From the NCBI GenBank assembly GCA_020718265.1, contig DYSM01000207.1:1-5423 (forward strand): a DNA stretch of 5,423 nt. The letters are read 5' to 3'. The stretch is from Draconibacterium orientale. Lineage in GTDB: Bacteria; Bacteroidota; Bacteroidia; Bacteroidales; JAADGE01. The notes below the pieces were generated by a model that saw only the letters and a program-made list of their open reading frames with translations, had not been told where the DNA came from and did no database searches. This document shows positions 1 through 5,423 of this stretch, piece after piece; within the stretch, counting starts at the first letter, position 1; every line of letters begins with the position of its first letter. Both the position numbers and the translations under genes were made by a program.

Positions 1-2
1 AT

Positions 3-293
3 TCCAAAGAACGCGAATATTACGAAAGCAGAAAAAAAGTTATGCGCGACGAAGAATCGATTTTGCAAACCGCAATCGAAAAAGCGCAAGAAGAAGGTGC
101 ACGAATCGGATTGGAGCGTGGAACCAAAATCGGCTTAGAAGAAGGAACTAAAATCGGCTTAGAAGAAGGAACTAAAATCGGAATTCAAAAAGCAATGGAA
201 CTGATAGCTCTGCAAATGAAATCGGACAACGAACCGCTTGAAAAAATAATGAAGTTTACGGGTTTATCAAAAGAGTTGATAGACACCCTATAA
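3..293 (+). CDS. C-terminal fragment of Rpn-family recombination-promoting nuclease/putative transposase (5' end outside window)
   Basis: The reading frame is open from the left edge to a TAA at 291-293, so only about 96 C-terminal residues are visible. They begin SKEREYYESRKKVMRDEE, which resembles the segment after the nuclease core in Rpn/PD-(D/E)XK transposase-like proteins (often '(S/T)xEExxxYE...'). A Gly/Glu/Lys-rich repeat helix follows (four 8-residue units, DNA 96-191). The protein ends in a small helical motif, 'EKIMKFTGLSKELIDTL', very typical of Rpn C-termini. The family comprises DNA endonucleases linked to RecA-independent recombination and, in E. coli, to toxin-antitoxin/phage-defence activity. 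The catalytic PD-(D/E)XK residues are not in view, so activity cannot be judged. The gene converges on the threonine dehydrogenase gene. The family call rests on the tail alone; another protein with the same tail is possible but less likely. Confidence 0.72.
   Translation, partial: SKEREYYESRKKVMRDEESILQTAIEKAQEEGARIGLERGTKIGLEEGTKIGLEEGTKIGIQKAMELIALQMKSDNEPLEKIMKFTGLSKELIDTL
42..293 (+). CDS. Candidate intragenic small protein (RpnS-like, 83 aa) inside the Rpn gene
   Basis: An in-frame ATG at 42 would give an 83-residue protein made only of the repeat helix (residues 19-50) and the conserved C-terminal GLSKE helix. The ATG is preceded by an A7 run (32-38), the kind of A-rich leader Bacteroidota use in place of a Shine-Dalgarno. 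In E. coli, Rpn genes are known to encode a separately translated C-terminal protein, RpnS, that blocks the full-length toxic nuclease. The position and content here match that layout. No internal promoter of the TTTG-N19-21-TAnnTTTG type is visible in the 41 bases available, so separate expression is an inference. The ATG could equally be an ordinary internal methionine codon. Confidence 0.35.
   Translation: MRDEESILQTAIEKAQEEGARIGLERGTKIGLEEGTKIGLEEGTKIGIQKAMELIALQMKSDNEPLEKIMKFTGLSKELIDTL
96..191 (+). repeat. 24-bp tandem repeat array inside the Rpn C-terminal coding region
   Basis: Four 24-bp units lie in frame and encode GARIGLER, GTKIGLEE, GTKIGLEE and GTKIGIQK. Units two (120-143) and three (144-167) differ at one base. 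The first 14 bases of unit four (168-181) match unit three exactly. The first unit (96-119) and the end of the fourth are diverged. Each unit is a pair of four-residue steps starting with Gly. Array length is a multiple of three bases, so gain or loss of units would keep the frame. The near-identity of the central copies suggests recent slippage or duplication. Confidence 0.9.
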
Positions 294-302
294 CAAACCA
301 AC

Positions 303-355
303 GTCCAAATTTGACATACTTTCGTCCGCAGGGCAAAATGCCGTCAAATTTGGAC
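303..355. repeat. Perfect 13-bp inverted repeat between convergent genes; possible bidirectional terminator
   Basis: GTCCAAATTTGAC (303-315) and GTCAAATTTGGAC (343-355) are exact reverse complements separated by 27 bases. Each arm is itself nearly palindromic, so the two also read as imperfect direct repeats 40 bases apart, both followed by AT. A small nested hairpin, GGCA-AAA-TGCC (332-342), abuts the right arm. The element fills most of the 81-bp gap between the Rpn stop and the dehydrogenase stop. That position suits a terminator serving both strands. However, the stem is AT-rich and neither side has a long T tract, so a small mobile-repeat remnant or a protein-binding site is also possible. 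Confidence 0.6.
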
Positions 356-374
356 ATCGGTTTTGTAAAAGGCA

Positions 375-1322
375 CTATTTCAGCTTTGCTTTTACTTCAC
401 GAAGCATGATGTCGGTCATTTTGGCGAGGTCGTAGTTTGTTTTTAAACCCCAATCGCGCTGCGCCACGCTGTCTTCAATACTTTGAGGCCAACTGTCTGC
501 AATGGCTTGGCGGAAATCCGGTTTGTAAGTGATTTCAAATTCCGGAATATGTTTTCTGATTTCAGCAGCTATCTCTTTGGGCGAGAAGCTGATACCGCCG
601 ACATTGTATGCCGAACGCGTGGACAGCTTATCGGCGGGCGATTCCATGAGCGCAATCGTAGCATCAATAGCATCGTCCATAAACATCATAGGTAAATACG
701 TGTCTTCTTTCAGGAAACATTCGTATTTTTTGTGTTTCAAAGCTTCGAAATATATTTCTACAGCGTAATCTGTTGTGCCGCCGCCCGCTTCGGTTTTGTA
801 GCTGATAAGTCCGGGGTAGCGCAAGCTGCGCACATCAACTTTGTAACGATTATAGAAATATTCGCACCATCGTTCGCCGGCAAGTTTACTGATACCATAA
901 ACCGTAGTCGGTTCCATGACAGTAAGTTGCGGCGTTTCGCGCGTCGGAGTCGTTGGTCCGAACACCGCGATAGAGCTGGGCCAGAACACTTTTTTAATTT
1001 CTTGTACTTCTCGCGCCAAATCCAGCACATTCATCATACTTTGCATGTTGATATGCCATGCTTGCATGGGTAAACGCTCCGCATTGCCCGAAAGCACTGC
1101 CGCTAAATGATAGATTTGTGTAATTTTGTGTCGAATTACAAAATGTATCAGGCGTTTATCGTCCATTACGTCCAACAAAGCCGTAGGACCGCCTTTCAGG
1201 TCATCGGCAACATCGCGGATGTCGGTCGCAATGACGTTATCTGTGCCGTGTACCTTGCGCAATGCCGTTACAAGTTCCGAACCAATTTGTCCGGCTGCTC
1301 CAATAACTAAGATTCTTTCCAT
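375..1322 (-). CDS. tdh: L-threonine 3-dehydrogenase, SDR (NAD-dependent epimerase-like) type
   Basis: This 315-residue cytosolic enzyme is predicted to oxidise L-threonine to 2-amino-3-oxobutyrate with NAD+, the first step of threonine breakdown to glycine and acetyl-CoA. The extended-SDR fold shows clearly. The nucleotide-binding GxxGxxG is G8-G14, with an acidic D34 after the second strand favouring NAD. HLAAVLSGNAE is at 72-82, the active-site serines follow WP at 116-117, and the catalytic pair is Y142xxxK146. The stretch 'LRYPGLISYKTEAGGGTTDYA' (about 167-187, GGGTTDY at 180-186) and LPMMFMDD further on are hallmarks of the SDR-type threonine dehydrogenase and separate it from sugar epimerases. 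I chose the ATG at 1322. A GTG at 1379 would add 19 basic residues before the Rossmann strand and would place the predicted promoter inside the gene. The usual next enzyme, glycine C-acetyltransferase (Kbl), is not in the window. Length fits the family. Confidence 0.88.
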   Translation of the reverse strand: MERILVIGAAGQIGSELVTALRKVHGTDNVIATDIRDVADDLKGGPTALLDVMDDKRLIHFVIRHKITQIYHLAAVLSGNAERLPMQAWHINMQSMMNVLDLAREVQEIKKVFWPSSIAVFGPTTPTRETPQLTVMEPTTVYGISKLAGERWCEYFYNRYKVDVRSLRYPGLISYKTEAGGGTTDYAVEIYFEALKHKKYECFLKEDTYLPMMFMDDAIDATIALMESPADKLSTRSAYNVGGISFSPKEIAAEIRKHIPEFEITYKPDFRQAIADSWPQSIEDSVAQRDWGLKTNYDLAKMTDIMLREVKAKLK

Positions 1323-1339
1323 AAACAAAATTTTTAGGG

Positions 1340-1370
1340 CGAAAGTACGAAAACGTTTGCGCTCTGCAAA
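1340..1370 (-). promoter_or_regulatory. Predicted Bacteroidota-type promoter for the threonine dehydrogenase gene
   Basis: Read on the - strand, TTTG (1370-1367) is followed after 19 bases by TACTTTCG (1347-1340). The phylum consensus is TTTG-N19-21-TAnnTTTG, so the -33 element is exact and the -7 element has one mismatch (C for T). Transcription would start a few bases downstream, giving a short leader of roughly 10-15 nt before the ATG at 1322. This supports that start over the upstream GTG. Confidence 0.55.
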
Positions 1371-1464
1371 ATATTTCACGGACAGAATTTTGAATTTCGT
1401 TATATTTTTGTTGTCAAAAGTCAGAAAAGTTCAAATCAAAAAAATTAAGACCTTTTATTACCTC

Positions 1465-1484
1465 AAAAAAAAGCGAACTATCGC
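1465..1484 (-). terminator. Weak intrinsic terminator candidate at the end of the moxR gene
   Basis: On the - strand GCGA-TAGT-TCGC (1484-1473) can form a 4-bp hairpin whose loop holds the moxR stop codon TAG. It runs straight into eight T residues (1472-1465). The stem is very short, so this may be chance. The position at the end of a four-gene unit and before a new promoter is what a terminator would need. Confidence 0.3.
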
Positions 1485-2455
1485 GGAACGTCCACTGAAT
1501 TTATGATTTGTTTGATGACGGAATCTGTTGTGATACCTTCCATTTCTTTTTCCGGGCTTAGGATAATGCGGTGGCGCAGAACGGGATAAGCAACGAATTT
1601 AATATCATCGGGCACTACGAAATCGCGTCCGGCGATAGCGGCAGCGGCTTTGGCGGCATTCATAATATTGAGCGATGCCCGCGGCGATGCGCCGAGATAT
1701 AACGCATTGTTGTTGCGTGTTTTACTGATAATTTCGGCAATATAGGTTCGCAAATTCGGGTCGATATACAGCGATTTTATTTTTTGACGGAAGTCTTCAA
1801 TTTGCCCTTTGGTCAAAAAACTGTTTACGGCATCTAAATGCCCGGCACTTTTGCGGTCGTGCGCACGGTTAAGTATCTCAACTTCTTCTTTTACAGACGG
1901 ATAGCCGACATTAATTTTAAACAAAAAACGGTCGAGTTGAGCTTCGGGCAAACGGTAAGTGCCTTCCTGTTCAATAGGGTTCTGGGTTGCAAACACGATA
2001 AACGGCGGGTCGAGTTTGTAAGTTGTGCCGTCCACTGTAATTTGGCGTTCTTCCATGACCTCAAACAAAGCGGCTTGCGTCTTGGCGGGCGCGCGATTTA
2101 TCTCGTCAATGAGCACCAAATTTGAAAATATCGGACCGGCTTTGAATTCAAATTCTCCGTTTTTTGCACTGTAAACCGTTGTGCCCGTAACATCGGACGG
2201 CATAAGGTCCGGCGTAAACTGAATGCGCGAAAAATCTGCCGCAATACTTTTTGCAAACAGCTTAGCTGTAAGAGTTTTGGCAACGCCAGGCACACCTTCG
2301 ATGAGGATGTGTCCGTCTGCCAAAAGTGCTATCATAATTTGGTCAATCATTTCGGGTTGCCCCACAATGACTTTGCCGATTTCGGTGCGAATTTTTACGG
2401 CAGCTTCGTTGAGTTTGGCTAAGTCTATTCTGTTTTCAAAAACTTGTTCGCTCAT
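1478..2455 (-). CDS. MoxR-family AAA+ ATPase
   Basis: This 325-residue protein has every MoxR hallmark. Walker A is GVPGVAKT at 54-61, Walker B is LVLIDE at 113-118 followed by INRAPAKTQAALFEVMEER, and sensor 1 is ATQNP at 156-160 with IEQEGTYRLPEAQLDRF after it. R176 is the likely arginine finger, and sensor 2 is GASPRAS at 255-261. No transmembrane segment or signal peptide is seen, so it should act in the cytosol. MoxR ATPases are thought to be chaperone-like motors that remodel or activate partner proteins, often with DUF58/vWA proteins; the substrate here is unknown. The ATG lies 5 nt after the DUF4350 stop, so the genes are probably co-transcribed. It is the last gene of the unit: the next gene, 155 bp away, has its own promoter and is metabolic. 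Length and motifs are complete; I see no sign of damage. Confidence 0.95.
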   Translation of the reverse strand: MSEQVFENRIDLAKLNEAAVKIRTEIGKVIVGQPEMIDQIMIALLADGHILIEGVPGVAKTLTAKLFAKSIAADFSRIQFTPDLMPSDVTGTTVYSAKNGEFEFKAGPIFSNLVLIDEINRAPAKTQAALFEVMEERQITVDGTTYKLDPPFIVFATQNPIEQEGTYRLPEAQLDRFLFKINVGYPSVKEEVEILNRAHDRKSAGHLDAVNSFLTKGQIEDFRQKIKSLYIDPNLRTYIAEIISKTRNNNALYLGASPRASLNIMNAAKAAAAIAGRDFVVPDDIKFVAYPVLRHRIILSPEKEMEGITTDSVIKQIINSVDVPR

Positions 2456-2460
2456 TGGGT

Positions 2461-3678
2461 TTATTTTTCTTGTTGATAATAATCTTCGATGTATCCGCTG
2501 AATTCGGAAAGGGTTTTGTCTGAAATTTGTTCAATTTTCTCAATAGTTTCTTGCAAACGGATAATGCGCTGAATGGTTTCGGCGCGCGCACCGGTTTTTT
2601 CAGCAAGGCTATCGGCATGTTCGGCTTTGATGTCATCTTTGTTCAAATAGTAATGTTGTCGCAGGTGTTCCGTCCAGTAATTGTATTTCTTTTGTGCGAT
2701 ATTTTTGTTATTTTTAGATTGAAAATACAAGCGTCCGACAGTTTCGGCAAACTCTACAGTGGTGTTTTTCAACGGATTAATGACAGGAATAATGCGTTGC
2801 CGACGTTTTGCAGTAAAAATTGTGTAAGCAATTAATAAAAAAAGTGCAATCCGATACGCGTTGCGCAGTCCGGCGTTTTTGAGCACATATTTCAGGTGGC
2901 TTTGTTCGGTGGTTTGGTTCGGTTTGTAATATTCGTCCCAAAGTACATCGTAATCAGGCAGATACGACAAGCATTTGAAGGCATACTCCTCGTTACGTTG
3001 CGACACCATTGCGAAATTCGTAAACATTTCGGGGTGAAGATGAATGTAAAATGCGCCGTCGCCGTATTGTCGTTTTATGAAAATAGGTTTACCCAAATCA
3101 TTTACGCTCAGAATTTTAAAACTTAAAGAGTCGTCCTCAAGTAATTCAAAACCGGTTTCTTCATCGGTTTCAAAACTAAAATAACGTGTGTTGTATGTTT
3201 TTTCAAATTTATAGTCTTTTTTTTGTTTAAGCGATTTGTTTGTAAAGTTCAGATTTACAGTATCATCCGAAGCCGTGAAGGTTGATTTGATATGCAAATT
3301 CAACTCACTTATCAGAAACGGCGACAGTTCGTAAGTTCCTATAAAAATATGATTGCCTTCGTCTGCATAATTCAACAGCAGTCGGGCTTCGTTGTCTGTG
3401 GGTGAGAAGTTGTCAGTCAGGAAGATAAGGTTCGTTTCCATCGGAAAATCGTAAGACGATTGTTCGTAAAGCGAACGGTCTTCGGTGCGCACTTTTTTGC
3501 CGGCAAACAAATCGGGCAACGACTCGTACAACGCGAATGTGCCGTAAGGTTCTTTTTTTTCTTGCTCAAAATACATCGTCCAGTCCACAGGTTTCGGGCG
3601 GTAAATTTCCCAAAAAACCATGCCTGCAACTATCAGTATCAGAACACTATAGTAGAATATATCTTTCTTATTTTTCAT
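2461..3678 (-). CDS. DUF4350 domain-containing membrane protein
   Basis: The protein has 405 residues. A basic N-terminus (MKNKKD) is followed by a membrane segment at about 8-26. A large domain spans about 27-268 with the DUF4350 look: 'PVDWTMYFEQEKKEPYGTFA' then LYESLPDLF near its start, LIFLTDNFSPTDNEARLLLNYADEGNHIFIG as a Rossmann/GATase-like strand-helix-strand, and a YGDGAFYIHLHPEMFTN stretch. A second membrane segment lies at about 271-288 (RIALFLLIAYTIF). A charged cytosolic tail of roughly 115 residues follows, containing VEFAETVGRLYFQSKNN. Likely topology is N-in, central domain outside the cytoplasm, C-terminus in. The start overlaps the end of the DUF4129 gene by 11 nt, and moxR follows after 5 nt, so a MoxR-linked membrane complex is the natural reading. 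No catalytic role is established for the family. An A8 run (coding strand, 3560-3553) sits at residues 40-42. Confidence 0.85.
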   Translation of the reverse strand: MKNKKDIFYYSVLILIVAGMVFWEIYRPKPVDWTMYFEQEKKEPYGTFALYESLPDLFAGKKVRTEDRSLYEQSSYDFPMETNLIFLTDNFSPTDNEARLLLNYADEGNHIFIGTYELSPFLISELNLHIKSTFTASDDTVNLNFTNKSLKQKKDYKFEKTYNTRYFSFETDEETGFELLEDDSLSFKILSVNDLGKPIFIKRQYGDGAFYIHLHPEMFTNFAMVSQRNEEYAFKCLSYLPDYDVLWDEYYKPNQTTEQSHLKYVLKNAGLRNAYRIALFLLIAYTIFTAKRRQRIIPVINPLKNTTVEFAETVGRLYFQSKNNKNIAQKKYNYWTEHLRQHYYLNKDDIKAEHADSLAEKTGARAETIQRIIRLQETIEKIEQISDKTLSEFSGYIEDYYQQEK

Positions 3679-4387
3679 TCAAATCTTTATAAACTTTTTC
3701 AAAAACAGAATACGTCGAATCAAATTGCGCTTTGTTGATGTCAAATTCGCCGTACCACACATACTCATACGTGCGCGTGAGCTGCGTAAAATGGTCGAAA
3801 TGGTTCGATGCGCGCATTTCTCTGAAATAATCGTGATTTGTTTTATCTGCCTTCCACTCAATGAGTTGGTTATTGTCCAATGTTTTCAGCAATTTCAGAT
3901 ACGCATAACGCACGGCTTTGCGGAAATCGCCTTCGCGTATAGCCTTCTGTATCATGTCGTTGATATCTAAGCTGTGAATATTTTCATCGAAAACCTCAAT
4001 CTCTGACGAACTCATTTTTTTGTTGCGCAGAAAGAGTGTATCGTATTTGTATCCAAGTAATTGCATCAAAACGACAATCAAAATCAGAACCAACACGCCG
4101 TAAAAAATCCACGCCGTCAGACCGCCTTCGCTGACCTTAGTGAAAAAGCGCGAAAGCCAATAAAACAATCGGTCGAGCAGATTTTCCGGCGGTTCGGCAA
4201 ATTTTCGATTGTAATTGAAGGCTTCATCGTCGTAAAGTTTTTTGACTTCGTCGGAGGTTCGGACTTCAATTTTACTGTCGGTATCATACAAGTGTTTTTC
4301 TTTTTGGGCAAAAGATTTTATACTGAATATCAACAAAATAACAGTTACGATAAGGCTTATGCGATATGTACGTGTGCGTTTTGGCAT
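3668..4387 (-). CDS. DUF4129 domain-containing membrane protein
   Basis: The protein has 239 residues. An N-terminal signal sequence (basic MPKRTRTYR, hydrophobic core 11-22, likely cleavage after SFA-27) precedes a roughly 60-residue extracytoplasmic segment. A membrane helix lies at about 90-112 (TAWIFYGVLVLILIVVLMQLL). The cytosolic C-terminal half matches DUF4129: an 'AIREGDFRKAVRYAYLKLL' helix (149-167), 'LIEWKADKTNHDY' (175-187), and the closing 'YEYVWYGEF' (207-215). DUF4129 also occurs as the tail of transglutaminase-like proteins, but no transglutaminase domain is present here. Its ATG shares one base with the stop of the upstream gene (TAATG), and its 3' end overlaps the DUF4350 gene by 11 nt, which suggests translational coupling. 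The cytosolic domain could be the point of contact with the MoxR ATPase; that is inference. Confidence 0.85.
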   Translation of the reverse strand: MPKRTRTYRISLIVTVILLIFSIKSFAQKEKHLYDTDSKIEVRTSDEVKKLYDDEAFNYNRKFAEPPENLLDRLFYWLSRFFTKVSEGGLTAWIFYGVLVLILIVVLMQLLGYKYDTLFLRNKKMSSSEIEVFDENIHSLDINDMIQKAIREGDFRKAVRYAYLKLLKTLDNNQLIEWKADKTNHDYFREMRASNHFDHFTQLTRTYEYVWYGEFDINKAQFDSTYSVFEKVYKDLNEK

Positions 4388-5397
4388 TAAAATTTTCGGT
4401 CTTTATCGGTTGAAAAACGGTTGGTTTGATTTTCAAAATCGAAACGGTCGGTGCCTTTTTCCGATTTTTTGCTGCGCTCCTCGTTCGCGCGGGCATCGTT
4501 GCCTTTTCTGTGGACTTCCTTTTTAATATGCGTCGGTCGGTCGGAAACAGAGGTATGTTCGGCTAATTTGGAATGAGAACTGTCGGCGTAAGAATAGTGG
4601 TCGCCTGTCGCTGTTCGTCCTTTGAGATAGAAACTAACGACTTCGCTCATAGCAATTTGCGGGTTTGCTTTGATGTAAGCTATGGAAAAATTCAAAATCA
4701 AAGCGGCGGCGACTGCAAGCCTTAATACATTGAATATAAGTGTGTTGATTTCGAATCCGCTTCCGTAAGGTATCAGTTCAAACATAAATGTAAAGAACGT
4801 GAGAATCGCGGCAATAATTCCGAGCACAATGGCTTGCACGATTGAAACGGCAATAATTCCGCCCAAATATTTCTTAAAATCGCCTTTTGAAAAATAGGCT
4901 TGCGTTGCAGCAAAGGCTTCTTTGAACGGAAGTTTTCGGACAGCACTTACAATTTGAATGTTTAGCGCGAAAATGAAAACTGCAATCCCGATGATGTCCG
5001 TAATCCAAAATGCTGCAGTCAGGATGAGTGCCGAAACAATGTAACTTGCTTTCGTTGAACGGAATAAACTTTTGCCAATCGCAACAGCTTCCGCGTACCG
5101 CACGGGCACATCGCGTTTGCTTTGCGATACGATTACGGCTCCGATAACGCCGGATGTAAGTCGCGCAACGCCCAGCCAGAGCACAAAATCAGCCACAAGA
5201 AACAACCAAGGATTTGCAAACGGAACCGACACAAAAATTAAGCTGATGTGAAAAGCCGTTACCAAAACGAAAAGCGGGAAAGCTCTGCGCATCAGTATTT
5301 TAAAGACGGTTCCGCCATTTGTTTTCAAAAAATGAAAAACTTCTGTGGGCACGCCTTCCTGCGTAGGTAATACTGTATTTTGCGGAGCTTCCGTCAT
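4387..5397 (-). CDS. Multi-pass membrane protein of the MoxR/DUF4129 cluster, unknown function
   Basis: I do not recognise a named family with certainty. The 336-residue protein has a soluble N-terminus of about 37 residues and five or six hydrophobic segments (about 39-60, 63-90, 117-150 as one or two passes, 178-206, 219-242). An amphipathic 'LPFKEAFAATQAYFSKGDFKKYLGG' loop (156-180) precedes the fourth segment, a layout reminiscent of DUF4013/glycerophosphodiesterase-membrane-domain-like proteins. The last 80 or so residues (about 258-336) are hydrophilic, rich in Lys, Arg, Asp, Glu and Ser, and look disordered and cytosolic. Only 26 bases of leader are visible, A/T-rich (AAATAAAAATAACAG before ATG), so the promoter or an upstream operon gene lies outside the window. 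The stop overlaps the DUF4129 start by one base. An unnamed membrane protein in this position is common in Bacteroidota MoxR clusters; it probably works in the same membrane complex. Confidence 0.8.
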   Translation of the reverse strand: MTEAPQNTVLPTQEGVPTEVFHFLKTNGGTVFKILMRRAFPLFVLVTAFHISLIFVSVPFANPWLFLVADFVLWLGVARLTSGVIGAVIVSQSKRDVPVRYAEAVAIGKSLFRSTKASYIVSALILTAAFWITDIIGIAVFIFALNIQIVSAVRKLPFKEAFAATQAYFSKGDFKKYLGGIIAVSIVQAIVLGIIAAILTFFTFMFELIPYGSGFEINTLIFNVLRLAVAAALILNFSIAYIKANPQIAMSEVVSFYLKGRTATGDHYSYADSSHSKLAEHTSVSDRPTHIKKEVHRKGNDARANEERSKKSEKGTDRFDFENQTNRFSTDKDRKF

Positions 5398-5423
5398 TCT
5401 GTTATTTTTATTTAAATTGATAT

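Noticed and set aside
96..191. CRISPR array
   Set aside because: The 24-bp units are contiguous with no spacers and encode in-frame protein repeats.
317..324. TACTTTCG on the + strand inside the loop of the inverted repeat, identical to the predicted tdh -7 element
   Set aside because: No TTTG lies 19-21 bases upstream on that strand, and there is no + strand gene downstream for it to drive.
732..1073. 113-residue + strand open frame opposite tdh, and similar + strand frames opposite moxR, the DUF4350, DUF4129 and membrane-protein genes
   Set aside because: They are shadows of strongly supported genes on the - strand; none has a motif, a plausible leader or a neighbour that would support it.
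1323..1379. 19-residue N-terminal extension of the threonine dehydrogenase starting at GTG 1379
   Set aside because: The extension is basic and lacks family similarity, the Rossmann strand starts right after the ATG at 1322, and a good promoter lies inside the extension.
1413..1430. Short direct repeat (ACTTTT twice, 9 bases apart on the - strand) in the spacer before tdh
   Set aside because: Too short and too AT-rich to distinguish from chance; no operator-like symmetry.
1126..1506. 126-residue open frame on the + strand across the end of moxR, the spacer and tdh
   Set aside because: It is antisense to two well-supported genes, has a composition unlike a folded protein (Lys-rich end from poly-A) and no recognisable domain.

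Overview
The window looks like a piece of a Bacteroidota chromosome, probably Bacteroidales. Base composition is moderately AT-rich. No start codon has a clear Shine-Dalgarno sequence, and leaders are A/T-rich instead. The one recognisable promoter has the Bacteroides-type TTTG-N19-TAnnTTTG layout. The MoxR/DUF4350/DUF4129 cluster has the form typical of this phylum. The genus cannot be told from the sequence.

Layout, left to right. (1) At 3-293 on the + strand is the C-terminal end of an Rpn-family (PD-(D/E)XK) recombination-promoting nuclease/putative transposase; its catalytic part lies outside the window. The tail carries four 8-residue repeats. It also contains an in-frame ATG at 42 behind an A7 tract, which could start a separate small RpnS-type protein. 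(2) At 294-374 is a convergent intergenic gap with a perfect 13-bp inverted repeat. (3) At 375-1322 on the - strand is an SDR-type L-threonine 3-dehydrogenase, with its own predicted promoter at 1340-1370. (4) At 1323-1477 is an AT-rich spacer with that promoter and a weak terminator candidate. (5) At 1478-5397 on the - strand is a tight four-gene unit. In transcription order it encodes a multi-pass membrane protein with a charged tail, a DUF4129 protein, a DUF4350 protein and a MoxR-family AAA+ ATPase.

The four-gene unit is almost certainly one operon. The junctions are a 1-nt TAATG overlap, an 11-nt overlap and a 5-nt gap. The MoxR ATPase is the cytosolic motor. The DUF4350 and DUF4129 proteins are membrane-anchored partners with large extracytoplasmic parts and cytosolic C-termini. 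A DUF58/vWA protein, the usual partner of such ATPases, does not follow moxR here. The threonine dehydrogenase and the Rpn gene appear functionally unrelated to the operon.

The observation I find most worth following is the possible gene-within-gene at the Rpn C-terminus, together with its repeat array. The MoxR cluster is a known arrangement whose function is poorly understood.
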